Assembly: GCA_033439685.1 (NCBI GenBank)
Contig: JAUEDM010000003.1
Coordinates: 2,324,001-2,388,000, forward strand
Source of the DNA: Apodospora peruviana
Lineage: Eukaryota; Ascomycota; Sordariomycetes; Sordariales; Lasiosphaeriaceae
DNA length: 64,000 bases
Direction: 5' to 3'
Numbering within the stretch: position 1 is the stretch's first letter; each line of letters opens with the position of its first letter. Below, one piece after another: positions 34,179 through 46,700 of this stretch. The position numbers were made by a program, and so were the translations under genes. The notes under the pieces are model-generated. The model worked only from the letters and a program-made list of their open reading frames with translations, made no database searches and was not told the origin of the DNA.

Positions 34179-34619
34179 ATGGCCAGTACGTTATGATTAT
34201 GCTGTTAATTTCTTCAGCAGCCAGTTTTTGCTGGCAGTGGCCGTGATGACTGACCTTGTGGCCCACAGAGTCCAAGAACTCGTCTCAGCACAACCAGTCC
34301 AAGAAGGCTCACCGGAACGGGTAGGACGCCACGCCATCGCATCACCCTGATGACCCGAATTCGCTGACGAAATGTTCGCTACTACTACAGTATCAAGAAG
34401 CCTAAGACTTCGAGATATCCTTCGCTGAAGGGAACCGACCCCAAGTTCCGGAGAAACCACAGACATGCGCTCCACGGAACCGCGAAGGCACTGGTACGCA
34501 AACGCAACTCCCCCACTGCCACCACCTATCGAGATGAGAGACCGTACAAAGATGGCGAAGAGAGGCTAACGCATTTTAACCAGAAGGAGTTCCGCGAGGG
34601 CAAGCGGGAGACGGCCTAG
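34179..34619 (+). CDS. rpl29: 60S ribosomal protein eL29
   Basis: Small, very basic protein of the large ribosomal subunit, 65 aa, assembled from four tiny exons: 34179-34185 (7 nt, ATGGCCA), 34269-34320, 34391-34493 and 34584-34619 (198 nt in total). The product begins MAKSKNSSQHNQSKKAHRNG, continues with IKKPKTSRYPSLKGTDPKF and ends KALKEFREGKRETA, which is the eL29 family nearly end to end. All donors (GTACGT, GTAGGA, GTACGC) and acceptors are usable, and the frame closes only with this combination. Introns just after the start codon are usual in fungal ribosomal-protein genes. Too short and fragmented to appear as a single open frame. Confidence 0.96.
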
Positions 34620-37333
34620 ATTTCTCTTTTTTCCATACACGGGGTTACTTGTTTGGGGAAATAGTCCATCGCCGAAATCACAACATCAGTCGAGCTACGT
34701 CCTTTAACGAAGGGGGATTTACACGGTGCGCAGTGAATTTGCATCAACCGTATCTGGGCAACCGGCGGCTTTTCGAGGTGTTATCTAGGGCGTCATTCAG
34801 CAGCAGCAGCGGAAGAATGCGTTGCCTCCTATGAGAGAGGCGCATTTGCCAAAGGGACATATTGCTCTCTCGATTCCCCGAGAACAAAAAAAAACCACAT
34901 ACAATGTGCGTTCTGCCAGGGTTGTTTGTGAACAAAACGCCGCCGCCGCCATTTGCCTTTCACCCCTTTTCCTTTCCCTCCCTACCCCCCTTATGCGCCA
35001 CGCCTAGGGAATAAGGTCTCGGAGTTTTCTCGAGACTGATATAAAACGTCATTTGTGTGTACAACGTAGAGTTCCTTTTCTCTCAATGCTCTTCGCTGAA
35101 GGAAAAATTCTTCGTGGCAAGAATGAAATGCCTGGCTATTACCAAACACCTCTGCTCTTTTGCTACCATGAGCTCTTGGTGCATGAAAACCATGCGATAT
35201 CCCCTCCTTCCTCATATCGGTTGCTGGTTTTTGAACTGTGAGTGTTCTCAGAACGCAAACAGCCTGTCCTCAAATCTACTTTGCTCAATCTATCTAGATG
35301 AAGGTTCGAGAGACGATGATTATACGCAGGCTGCGTAGCCCTTGCCACTGGCTTACTTCCGTAAAAGACCGCTTGTGAAAAGGCGTTGATAACCAATGAA
35401 GGTGTTACAATGAACTTACATTCCTTCCTCCATTGGAGCAGAGTTTAGTTGCTCACTTGTGAGGTAGTCTGTATCTAACGGATAATATTCTCGGAGCTAG
35501 TTACAATGTCTTTGGATACCTCAGGTAATGATAGTCATCCTGGGTATTGGTGGCACTCGTGGGTGCCGGAATCTCACTGCCCATTATGCTCACCAAGCAA
35601 ATGTGTCTTTCGAGCTGTTGTCTCGCGTCAGACAAAAGCCCGTCGGACTTGGATGGTGTAGCGGCTACTAATTCGGGCGGGGGCACGGTGAGATAGCCAC
35701 CAGTCATAAGCTACTAGAGGTGTGAAGGCGGCCGTCGTCGAGGAAGAGATGGGTAATCACTCTGATATCATTTTTCTCAAGAGATATATTCCGTACAAGA
35801 TTACACTTGGGAAACCTCACAAGAGATTCGATCTTGATAGCATGGATGTCTCTTCTCTCCTCCCCCTTTTATGTAGGGGATTCCCTCGTGTTGTTGCACA
35901 AATGTGATTCGAGACCTCCTAAGGCTGACCAGCGATCAGTGACCAGCTGACCTGGATGGGGTTAACAACCATTCCATAACTGGAGCCAAAGGCGCCTGCC
36001 GTGCCGATTTCACACATCAAAAGCGAAACAGCTTGGTGGGGTTCGCCCCGGCCAAGAGTCAGCCTTCCAAAGCCCCACCTCACCGCTAAATTCTAACGAG
36101 CACTCAGTTCTGACAGTGAGCCCACCAACGGATGTTTTGGTGCGGCCGGCGTTCTTTCTGTTAGCGCTCCCCTTTATTCCGGGAGGTTATCCACTCGCCG
36201 GGCTGGCAGCCCAGTGGCTCCAAGAGACCAAATGCCTGGCAGTCGGACCCGCTCAGCTGCCGCTACATACCTACCTAGGTTCAGCACCAGCATCCCACCC
36301 GTGCACCGCATCCCCTTCCGTCCCTTCCATTTAACCCTTGGCTTCCATTGTTCCATCAACCCCTTCTTTCCACGTTCGCTCCCGTGGCCCTGTTCTTCAA
36401 CCTACCGAGAACTTGCACCATCATCGCTGCTGGTTCAGGCTGGAAGCACGAATCTTGCCATCTCCTCTTTCTGCTCAGCTTCTTGAATAGTACCCGAATT
36501 CGCTTTAATGGGTGAGTATCCGTACACCAGCCCTCTTTGCCTGCTCTCGACCATCCAATGCTCCCGACAATTCCAATTCCCCTCAGCCGCTCAACCCCCG
36601 TGGCTACTGGCGGGGTATCGTTATCAATTCAAACATATCCCATTCACTCGTCGTTTGCTACAAGTCCAGTTGCGAGAGCAAGTTCTTTGTTCGCGTTGAC
36701 AGACGATCTACGCCTTTGTTGCGTGCAGCCAAGTTCATGGCTCAAGTCCCGGATGACCCGCATACATAAACTCAACCACATACTTCGCAAATCCTCTACA
36801 TCTCCTTCTCCGCATTGCACACAGCGCTGGCTAGTCTTTCGCTAATTCAAGCCTTTGCGCCTTCCTAGAACCGTGTCATCACTAAATCTCCATATTCGCG
36901 ATTTTCGATCTCTCCTTTGAGGCCAGCCGGTGACTGCAGGAGTTTTCGAAATCCATCGCGCCTTTTCGTCTCATCCCCAACCTACGCCGTCGTCGACTTC
37001 GAAAGTCTCGACAGCCCAATATAATAGCGAGAATAATTTCACTATAGATCATTCGTCCTTCACAAGGTAAGATGAAGCATGTTTCTTTGCCGCATTAAAA
37101 TGGGGGCCCTTGGGAGGCACCGAAACGCATAGCTGGTTACCACGGGTCACAATGATCGCCCAGACGTCAGCTAATGCTCGAACAGCCGCTTGTCTTGTTT
37201 CATATCTGCGTGGCACCGCGTTCCCGGCAATCTTTCTAGGCTCAAGCGCTTCATATATTCTTCGGGGCATCGTTTATTGAGTGTGCTTTCTTAGCATCCC
37301 GCTCTCCAATTTCCCCCCCGTTTGGTCACGACC
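34620..37333. other. intergenic and vts1 leader
   Basis: 2.7 kb. The first kilobase is the eL29 3' flank. No open frame is convincing. From about 36300 the sequence is CT-rich and resembles the long leader of vts1, possibly with leader introns (GTGAGTATCC at about 36512 is donor-like). A CCTACCTAGGTT word lies near 36273. Confidence 0.45.
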
Positions 37334-39331
37334 ATGCTCAACATGTCCAACATCATGAGCAACCGTAATAGCACTCCGGAGGCGAGCAACGTCTCTTCCC
37401 TGAGACCTCCCTCCTCTCGGGCCGTTGGCGTGAGCCATGGTGTCCGTGCATCTGCCGACATGGCCTCTATGAGCAGTGCCGCCGCTTCGAGCCGAATTCG
37501 GCCTTCCTCTGATTTCTACGGCCAGGCGCAGTCGGGCCAGGGACAAGGCAATGCCGATCTTGACCCTCAAGATAAGCTGGCCCAGCAGTGGATTGCCGAC
37601 ATCGACCAGTACGAGACCACCTTGGAGGAGATGGCTGCTGCTACTCTAGACCAGGACTTTAAGGACGAGCTGAGCGCCATCGAGCAGTGGTTTCGCGTGC
37701 TCAGCGAGGCCGAGCGGACCGCTGCCCTTTATGCGCTGCTCCAGCAGACTACCCAGGTCCAGATTCGCTTCTTCATCCAGGTGCTCCAGCAGATGGGCAA
37801 AAACCATCCAATGTCTGGTGTTCTCTCGCCAGCAAACTTTGACAAGGGTTTGTATACTCTCTCCACCAGGGTGATCATATCACCTGATTTGTGGCTCTGA
37901 TCTGACTTCTTTCTTCCTCTTAGATCCTATGTCGAATCGCCTGAGTGACGCAATGGGCAAGCTGGATGTCGGGGGTTCTGCCAGGAACTCGCTTGCTCGT
38001 CCAAGCGGCGGTGCGAATGCGAAGCGACAGTCGGGCCTCGATTCGTCCACGATCAACGCCATGTTCCCAGATGCGGCCGCTGCCATCGCGACGGAGAAGG
38101 CCAAGTTCACCCAGCAGACAGGCAATCCTCCGACCTCGGCCCGGAACAGCACGATCGATAATCGAAGCTCTTTGGCGGCCCCGTCGTTGTCCGCTCCAAA
38201 GGAAGATCCTAATGGTCCTGCTTCGCCGTGGGGACCCAACGACCCCAACCGGCCCAAGTCGTCTTCTGGTCAACCTCCGATGGGCCAGTTTGTGCAGCCA
38301 CCGCCTTCGGCCGGTGGCTTGCGTTCGCCTCGTGCGCCCATCTCGGGCAACTCTAACATTCAGAGCACGACCTTGACGGCTGCTGACCCGTCCTCGTTGT
38401 CTGACATGCCTCTTTTGTCGCCATATGCTGCTAGTGGTAACTGGGCGTCGATGGTCAATACGCCCATGGTCCCGAACTTCAACCAAAACCAAGGAAACAA
38501 TGCGGACATGGTGGCAAATGCCACGGCGATGAAGTTGGCGGCGCTTTCGACGGTCAACAATCGATTTGCTCTGGACGACGTGCGAAAGTACCGGCGTGCT
38601 CGCTCGAACGACGCGCCGGGCCAGGGCCCGCTTTCTCCTGGGCTTCCGGCAATGCCGCAGAACGTCGTCATGATTAACGAGCATGGGCAGGTCTTGAGCC
38701 GGGATCAGATGCTCGCTGTTCAGCAGCAGCAGCAGCAGCAACAGAACATTGGCTTTGGCGGTCACCGCTCACGGCCCAGCTCGCCCGGTATTGCTGTGCA
38801 AAACTACGGACCGGCACTTGCTTTTACATCTCCGCAAAACAATGGGTTCTTGAGCGCTTACGATGGACAGTCGCCGCTGATGAACAATGGACTGGCTCCG
38901 GTGAATCTGGGTCAATTTGGCCTGGGCGGTCATCACGAGGGGTATCTGTCGGACCACTCGGATATGGTCAGGGGCCGATCTCCGCGTGGTCGGAGAGGCA
39001 GCTCGAAGCCGCCAGAGGATCCTACCGACCCGACGCTTCTGCAGGACATTCCGAGCTGGCTGCGGAGCTTGCGCCTACACAAGTACACAGATAATTTGAA
39101 GGACATGAAGTGGACCGAGCTCATCGAGCTGGACGACAAGCAGCTTGAGGATCGGGGTGTCAACGCCCTCGGCGCTAGACGCAAGATGCTAAAGGTCTTT
39201 GAACAGGTCAAGGGTAAGTACGACACAGGCCATGCATAGCGCGAGCTGTCGAGAGGCAGAGGCTGATTTTATCTTTTGTTGTGACTCCAGAGGCCAGAGA
39301 TGTGGGTAAACTGGGTGGTAAACTCGGCTAG
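37334..39331 (+). CDS. vts1: SAM-domain RNA-binding protein Vts1 (Smaug homologue)
   Basis: Post-transcriptional regulator that binds hairpins with CNGG-type loops and recruits the Ccr4-Not deadenylase; cytoplasmic. Exons 37334-37847, 37924-39213 and 39291-39331 give 1845 nt, 614 aa. An N-terminal helical region (about 75-170: LAQQWIADIDQYETTLEEMA through LQQTTQVQIRFFIQVLQQMG) is conserved in fungal Vts1. A long disordered middle includes a polyQ near residue 437. The C-terminal SAM domain (about 546-602) reads IPSWLRSLRLHKYTDNLKDM, WTELIELDD, GARRKMLKVFEQVK. The last intron has a strong GTAAGT donor; splicing gives EARDVGKLGGKLG, like other Vts1 C-termini, while retention would end at a nearby TAG. 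Several in-frame ATGs lie near the start (37334, 37343 and 37355), so the exact N-terminus is uncertain. Confidence 0.92.
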
Positions 39332-40510
39332 AGGCTGAGTGACATCCCGTGGCGCATCAAGATGAAGCAGTGCCAGAGTGACGATGGGACTATTTGATTT
39401 GCCTTTGGAGGTCTGGGGGAACAAAAGCGCATGGGTTCATTATGGCGTGCAGTGGGGCAGATACTTTGCAAGCAGGAATCGGTCAAGCCTCGCGAGTGGT
39501 TTTTGTTGGGGGAGTTTGCGCTATCAGGACATGGAATGATTTCCCTTGGCATATAAGAAGGGGGAATTGTTGGCAAATCCAATGGCTATCAGCGACGCGT
39601 ATCCTTCCAGTTATGCGATGATATGGTCTGTTTTGGTTTTTACACGTTCGTAGCCGTCAGAGCTGTGCAGGGAGGTAGCGATAGGCATCGCAGTACTGGT
39701 TCAGTATGAAGATTTCTCTCTCTTTTTCGCGTATATAAGCATGGCCATGAGTGACTGTGTCAAATATGAGAATCTCTGTCTTTTGTCGTTTATACTTGCC
39801 GTTTGCGACATTTCTTTTGTTGTGAATCTTTTGTTTTTCCCTCTGTACCTAGGGTATATTTTGGTTTCTGATCATCCAATGTTTCACTAAGGTACCTTAG
39901 GTACCTAACGGGTGGAGACCGTCAGTTTTCATCTGATGTTAATTTTTTACCAGTCGTTTCGATCACAATAAAGCTTCCCTTGTAAAGCACAAGTACCAGC
40001 CTGTTCGGCTGTTTCCGTGCCGTATCTCCTTCTCTCCCAACTTGGAGACGGAATAGTGACGGGCAGTCCAAAAGGTTACCAGTCGTTTTAGAATTCCGTC
40101 CCAACGACCAGACGCGGCAGCACCTACATTTTACCTTGCATCGCATTACATTACACTTTGCATCGCATTGCAGGACCATTCTTCTTTCACCATTACACGG
40201 TATATTCGGGTTGCCTACCTCCCTTACTTAACTGGTCCATTCAGCATTATCCCCAACCTCATCCTTGGTCGGTTTCGGATTCGCCATTCTTCTCGCTCGG
40301 CCAGGACAGGCGGACAATCGCTCGCTGATGGAGACAGTTGTTGGTGGCGAGCTGCGGTGAGAGAGCTAGCTGGACAGGAGGTTTTTTGAATTTAACGGAC
40401 GCACCGGGGGCAAGGTTATCACTGTGATTAGAGTTGGGGTTTTGAGAGGAGGGTGAGACACGAGATCTGATCTTCTCTCATAGCTTTAACTGTGAGCAGC
40501 ACAAACAAAG
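39332..40510. other. intergenic, upstream of tfc4
   Basis: About 1.2 kb. It contains the double palindromic word AAGGTACCTTAGGTACCT at about 39889-39907 and two imperfect copies of a CATTACA/GCATCGCATT motif at 40140-40170. No gene seen. Confidence 0.5.
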
Positions 40511-43500
40511 ATGGCGGACGCCGACGAAATGGATATTGACCCGCACCCGCCGGCGTTGGTTGCGGGCGAGAATGGCATTTACCAACACGATACCATCAGG
40601 GGCGGCGACTCCGCAGCAGCGGCAGCAGCAGCAGCAGGACCAGGAGGTGCTCCCCTTTATGAGGACGATATCTACGCCGAGGTGGAAGACGACGACGACG
40701 ACGACGAAGACGACGTTACTAGCGAGGTGTCTGACGCCGATTCCGACGAGCTGGAGCTCCGCGCCAACACTGCTAGGTTCGATGCGCAGAAGGAAGCTTT
40801 CGTGGCCGAGCAGCGAGGCTCCGATGCGGCGGCGGCGTCCGGCATGTCTGTTCAGTTTCCTCCTGCCGATCCCACCAAGACTACTATGGCTACGGCAACA
40901 ACTACTGCTACTTCTGCCGCTGTTGCCGGCGGTGGCGGTAAAGCGGCTGCAGCGCGCCCTCGTCGAAAGTTAGGCCCCCGTAAGGCGGCCCGGCCCACGC
41001 CAGATATTCTTTTTCGTTTGTCGCTGGCCAGCGACGCGTACGATCACAAAGACTACGAGGGCACAATCACGATGCTGAGCGAGATCATCCGCATCAACAG
41101 CGAGACCCACGCCGCCTGGACGTTGTTGTCCAACGTCCACGAGGACCTCGGGGACCGCGAAAAGGCCACTATGTGCCGGATGACGGCGGCGCACCTGGTG
41201 CCCAAGAACGTCGCCTACTGGATCACCACGGCCGTGTACGCGCTCGACGGCGTCGAGGACATGGAGGACGGGCCGGAAAAGCAAGCCGCGCTCGACCGGG
41301 CGCTGACGTGCTACTCGCAGGCGCTGGTAGCGGATAAGCGCAACATCGAGGCGCGGACGGGGAAGGCTGATGTGCTCATGATGCAGGGCCACTCGTCGCT
41401 GGCACTGGCACAGTACCAGAGGGCGCTCGAGTTCCGCCCGCTGAATATTCGGACGGTGCGCAACATGGCGGACGTCGCGCTCGACGCGAAGGATCCGCGG
41501 AGGACGTGTGAGAGTGCAAAGGCGGCCTACCGGCGGGTTATTGATCATCTGCAGACTGCGGGCACGTTCGAGGCCGAGGAGGGCCGGTTCGCGTGGTCCG
41601 ATTTGCGGATCTATCTCGAGTTTTTTGCGGTATTCGAGCAGTGGCAGGCAGCCGCACAGGAGCTGAAGCAGATTTCGAGGTGGATGTTGGGGCGGCGTGA
41701 CGAGCTGTACTGGGACCACTGGTTAGATGACGACCGCGAGTGGGATCTGCATGATGATAGGCGCATCATGGTGCCCGAGTACGTGCCGACGCGGTTTCCG
41801 CAGGATAGTTATGGTCAGGGTCTACCGGTTGATCTCAGGGCCAAGTTGTATGTGTATCGGCACAAGCAGGGTAACGAGTACGAGGCGGCGATGCATCTGA
41901 GGTTGTTGGACCCGACGACCGAGACCGCGGTGGACGACTTTATGGATTTTCCGGACTGTTTGAAGGATATCGGCAATGCGCTGCTGGAAGGAGAGAAAGC
42001 GGATCAGGCGCTGCTGTATTTCCAGCTGTACAGGCGGATTGCGGACGCGGCGGATGGGGATATCGTGGTGGACGCGGACGTGCTTGTCAGTCAGGGCCGG
42101 TGCCACATTGCGCTGGGGGACAAGGCGGCCGCCGAGGAGTGTTTCATTGCTGCGATTGAAGCTGATGAGGATAATATCGATGCGCGCGTGCAGCTGGCCA
42201 ACATGTACGAGGGCGAGCAGCAGCAGGAAGGCCGGGAGGAGGCGTTCTTGCTTGTTCGGGAGGCCATGAATCTCGAGGCGAAGAAGCAGAACGAGACAGC
42301 TCCTGGCAAGCGGAGAGGGCCGTACAAACCACGCAAGCCGAGGGACCCGAATAAGCCGAAAAAAGAGAGACCGCCAAAGCCGCCTGGCGAGAGGAGGCTT
42401 CCGCGACGGCTGATCAACGCGGAAAAGCGGAAGCAGCAAGATATCGAGATGACCGAAGTGGCGAGCAAGAACTACCAGGTGATGCAGGAGCTGCGGGACC
42501 AGGTTTATTCTTCTGGTAGTGACGAGCAGACCAAGGCAGCCTGGATGCGCGCGGCCAAGGGTCTGGTGGACGATTTCAGGTCTTACAAGCAGTTTTACCC
42601 CTGGGAGAAGTACATCAAGTATCTGGGCTACGGCGGCAACGTACAGGGCCAGGCTTCGCTGCCGGCACGGAACATGAAGCTCGCCGCCATGGCGGAGCGG
42701 CTGCAGCAGAATCTGGCTCCGGCAGAAGGAGAAGAACAGGGCACGACGGTGGCGGCGGCCAGAGTTGTCCCGCAGATGCATCGCGGCATCCCGTTTAACA
42801 AGTGGCTCGACATCTTTCTGGACTACGCTTTTTGTCTCGTGCGCGCGGGTCAGCGCCGTGAGGCGTACGTGGTCTGCCACGCGGCGCGGGACTCGACCGT
42901 CTGGATGGCCACCGACACGACGTTTTTGATTCATTTGGCGTGGGCGAGTTGCGCGGTATACGCCGGTGACGAGGAGACGTGCGTGGCGATCGCGCGGTAT
43001 TTTATGAGAGACTACATGCCCGGGACAGATTCCTACCGCATGTTCTCGGCCATGTGTCGGGTGTGCCAGACGCCTGTGAGCTGGTACACCTCGGGGCCGG
43101 CGCAGAAGTTTATACTCCGGCAGATCAAGACGATGGACAATATCATCATGAAGAAGATGAAGAAAGAGGCGGAGATGGCGGACGGTGGTAATGAGAACGG
43201 CCACGACCAGATTGTTGCTACAAGTGGTGATAGTGACAATGACGACGGCATCGCGCTCGACGTCTGTCTGCTTACTATCTACGGGCACATCCTCTTCACG
43301 ACGACGAGCTACACTTACGCGCTGTCTTATCTCGCGCGTGCCGCATCGATGGACCCGCACAACTGCCTGATCAATTTGTCCATGGGCCTCGCCTATCTGC
43401 ATTACGCACTCAAACGACAGGCTACGAATCGGCAGTATCTGTTGACGCAGGCGTTTGCGTTTCTGTTCCGGTACTACCGCGACCGGCTTGAAGGGGAAGT

Positions 43501-43768
43501 GTCACGAGCGCAGCGCCAGGAGGCGCACTTCAACATGGCAAGGGCGTACTCGCTGATTGGGCTGGGTAATCTGGCGAATGATTACTACACGAGGGTTTTG
43601 GATGAGGTCGCCGAGGTTGGGGAGGAGAGTGATGAGAGTAAAATGGTGAAGGGGATGGGGAACGAGGATCTTACGATCGAGGCGGCTTATAACATCAGGA
43701 CTATGTGTTTCTTGCTGGGGGATTTGGAGGGGGCCAAGGCTGTTGCAGAGCGGTGGTTGGTTTTGTAG
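40511..43768 (+). CDS. tfc4: TFIIIC subunit Tfc4/Sfc4 (tau131), TPR protein
   Basis: Subunit of the TFIIIC complex that binds internal promoters of tRNA genes and recruits TFIIIB; nuclear. 1085 aa, single exon. The N-terminal 150 residues are acidic and low in complexity (DDDDDDEDD near residue 58; Ala/Thr tracts). The conserved block RRKLGPRKAARPTPDILFRL (about 152-170) starts the TPR region: YEGTITMLSEIIRIN, AAWTLLSNVHEDLGDREKAT, AYWITTAVYAL, ALAQYQRALEFRPLNIRTV. A strongly basic linker (about 597-640, KRRGPYKPRKPRDPNKPKK, then ERPPKPPGERRLPRR) separates the two TPR arrays. The second array includes FNKWLDIFLDYAFCLVRAGQ and ALSYLARAASMDPHNCLINLSMGLAYL. A 526-codon open frame on the opposite strand (43402-41822) is a codon-bias shadow. 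Confidence 0.92.
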   Translation: MADADEMDIDPHPPALVAGENGIYQHDTIRGGDSAAAAAAAAGPGGAPLYEDDIYAEVEDDDDDDEDDVTSEVSDADSDELELRANTARFDAQKEAFVAEQRGSDAAAASGMSVQFPPADPTKTTMATATTTATSAAVAGGGGKAAAARPRRKLGPRKAARPTPDILFRLSLASDAYDHKDYEGTITMLSEIIRINSETHAAWTLLSNVHEDLGDREKATMCRMTAAHLVPKNVAYWITTAVYALDGVEDMEDGPEKQAALDRALTCYSQALVADKRNIEARTGKADVLMMQGHSSLALAQYQRALEFRPLNIRTVRNMADVALDAKDPRRTCESAKAAYRRVIDHLQTAGTFEAEEGRFAWSDLRIYLEFFAVFEQWQAAAQELKQISRWMLGRRDELYWDHWLDDDREWDLHDDRRIMVPEYVPTRFPQDSYGQGLPVDLRAKLYVYRHKQGNEYEAAMHLRLLDPTTETAVDDFMDFPDCLKDIGNALLEGEKADQALLYFQLYRRIADAADGDIVVDADVLVSQGRCHIALGDKAAAEECFIAAIEADEDNIDARVQLANMYEGEQQQEGREEAFLLVREAMNLEAKKQNETAPGKRRGPYKPRKPRDPNKPKKERPPKPPGERRLPRRLINAEKRKQQDIEMTEVASKNYQVMQELRDQVYSSGSDEQTKAAWMRAAKGLVDDFRSYKQFYPWEKYIKYLGYGGNVQGQASLPARNMKLAAMAERLQQNLAPAEGEEQGTTVAAARVVPQMHRGIPFNKWLDIFLDYAFCLVRAGQRREAYVVCHAARDSTVWMATDTTFLIHLAWASCAVYAGDEETCVAIARYFMRDYMPGTDSYRMFSAMCRVCQTPVSWYTSGPAQKFILRQIKTMDNIIMKKMKKEAEMADGGNENGHDQIVATSGDSDNDDGIALDVCLLTIYGHILFTTTSYTYALSYLARAASMDPHNCLINLSMGLAYLHYALKRQATNRQYLLTQAFAFLFRYYRDRLEGEVSRAQRQEAHFNMARAYSLIGLGNLANDYYTRVLDEVAEVGEESDESKMVKGMGNEDLTIEAAYNIRTMCFLLGDLEGAKAVAERWLVL

Positions 43769-46700
43769 GTCTATTTCTATTGTTTGTGTATGGTAGACGA
43801 GCATTCAGGGGGCGACTAGGGAATGGGAAAGAGAAAAGGGGCAATGGTACCGGTTTGGTATGGTGTTAGCTACCTATGGAAGGCGGTTCTGTGTTTGGCA
43901 TTGTGGTGCATCTCAAGAATACGTAGAACAAAAATACCCAAATAAAAGATCGATAGCCGCAGATTGAAGAGAGACATTTAATCGTATCAGGCTGAGACAG
44001 TTATTTGATATGGGTCTCCGTCCACTTTACTTTATAGCTGCTGTCGTCTGCCCAGGTATGGAATCCGCACTTCCGATAAAGAGTACATCACATGTATGAT
44101 AATCATTCCGCGAGGGCGCGAAAGTGTACATAAGATTCCCGGAACTTGATCCGTCACATGGGATTTCCGATAATCAATAATGGAGGATCCGAGTACTGAC
44201 GGATTGAAAACGGGCATATCAGATCCACCCGAGGAATTCGCATCCATGATCTTGACCAAGCTGATTCCCGATTTCCCGAGAACCGTGTAGGTGGGAATCA
44301 GAACGTCCTGATAACCAAGCCTGGGTGGGCATATTGATTTTGTCGTGAGACCTGGCCAGCTGGCTGGTGAATATCGATAGTAATAGAAAATGTTGAATTT
44401 TGTGTATCATTCGGAACTTGAGAATCCATAGACAAAAGAAAAACTCACGAGAAGGAACGAGTTAAAGTGGGTGTGAAGATAGCGGTAATGGTGGGTTGAA
44501 CAACGGGTCGGGTTTGGTTCTGTCTGGCCTCTCAGCCGGTTGGGAACTTACGGAGGGCAGTTACGTGTATTTCTCAGCCGCACTGGTTCCCTGTTTTTCT
44601 TTCCACGACATATACGTACTTGGGATGGGGTTGAGGCTCTTGAGGTGTTATGTCTTAGGGACCTTTACGATTCTGACTAGACAAAAGCCACACGATACGG
44701 CAAATAGACAACGATACGGATAATCTGGCCGGTAACACCGGCCGTCTCTTCTGGGCAGCCACTAATCACATCCTCTGGATGCTTTGCATCGCGGCAAAGG
44801 CCAAACCTCGACATATCATCATTTTGAGTATTTTTCTGGTCATCGCCTTGATGGTCGGCTCAGAAAGTTGGCAGATGCAAGAGAGTTGAGAAACGATGAC
44901 AAGCCGGGATTTGACGCGGCCGTGGCATCGACAGGCAATGAGGGAACCGAAGGGAATACACCAGGAATCAGGAGTACGGGTTAAGGAATAGGGGAAGCTC
45001 TGGGTCCGTACCGCGCGGGTGGTTGACAGGAATGTGATAAATAGCGCTGAATACAGACTGATGAATCGATGACTCCCTACAGTCTGCGTTAATTCCATAT
45101 TGAATAGCACTCGTTGACTGAAAAAAAAATAGGGGATTGGGGTGAAGGGCGGTTTATGAAACGGCGCCTATGATGGATCGGCCTCGCGATTGCTCGTAAA
45201 AAAAAAAAAAAAAAAAAAAAAAGAAGGGTTGCGCCTCCGTCGTAATACGCGTACCATCCCCTATCGACCGGCATGTGTCAGTATGTTGTTGTAGGTAATC
45301 CGTACGAGGTTCGGTATGATCGGAGGGATTTACGTTTACGACTTGTCAGATGGGAAAAGCAGTCGGCAGTCGGCTCCCCACAGAACCACCCGACCTCATG
45401 AATGTCGACGGCCCAGCCACCCCTTTCCCCTGAGAAAGTGAGATGTGTATTCCGTAGGATTGTGGCTGCAGTTATCTGTATGTGTCCGCATATCCGCATA
45501 TATTCGCAACTTCAAATGGAAACAAAAACGACACCCATCACCCATCACAGCGGGAACAAACATTTACCGCGCGACTGTCTGTCAGTTTGTCCTGGGCCTG
45601 TCGTCGTCGTCGTCGTCGTTAAAAGAAAGAGATATGTGGCTTTACCCCTGCACCGGTCCATTCATTAAAGTTAGCGCGTTTCAGAGGAGGCACGGGCGGA
45701 TAGAGTGTCCCCGCCGCCTCGTGGCAGGGTAATCCCGGTGAAATTCCGTCTCTCAGGGGAGGGAGAGGAGCAAATCGAAGCAAAGAATCCATGGGACGAA
45801 ATTATCTATCTTATCGATAGGACATCCGTCAGTACCGAATCGCGGGTTGGGGAAACAAACGGACAAGGGAGCGCAAGAAAGCTGTTGTCAAGATGAAACA
45901 AACCATAATTCGGTTCCCGGGTGCCGGTAATTTTGATTTACACATGGTAGAGAAATAGATTAAACAGATTAACGGAACGGAAGAAAAGAATATAGGTAGC
46001 TGACCGGGTTTGGGTTTTTGGAGGCTCCCCGGGAGATGTTCTGCGGGATTTTATATTTGGTAATATCGAGGCGTTGCAAGACACCTGGCATCGGATGCTT
46101 TTATTAGGCCTCGAGAAATGGATGACGGGTGCAACTGTCTTGGAATCGGGAATCGGTACAAGAGAGAGCGCCGCATCACCCTGAACTGACTACTACGGAG
46201 GAGTAAATCCGTACGGTGCTGTCGTAAAGGTTACATGGACGTATTCGCATATAGATATCTTCCGAAGACCGAACTGTTGAACTGCCGCCTTCGCGGATGC
46301 AGGTGCTCTGCATAGCCTTCTGTATGGGTATATCTTTGTCCACCCTCACGTCAGCTATTATACAAAAAGGGACTGCCGTATCCTCCTTCGGAACCGCAGC
46401 CGGCAGACCGAAGAGATGGACATGATGGAGAGTTGAGACTCCAAAGACCTCTTGCCGCTGATCTTGACAGTATGATGATTGATCTGAGTGTGTGATGCGT
46501 CGGCCCGCTGGAAATGATGGCTAGCAAACGCTCGATTTGCGAATTAACATCGCCGTTGGCCTGTCTGATGAAATAACCTTAACCTGGACCACCCCCGTGT
46601 CGCGCCAGAGAAAAGAGATGACAGGACCCAGGTCCACACGGGCCCCGCCTGAGAGCTTTTCGGTCGTGATTGATTCTCGCCTCCCAATTGGACGCCACAG

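Noticed and set aside
41822..43402. 526-codon open frame on the minus strand
   Set aside because: It lies wholly antisense to Tfc4, whose TPR protein is clear; GC-rich codon bias keeps the opposite frame open.
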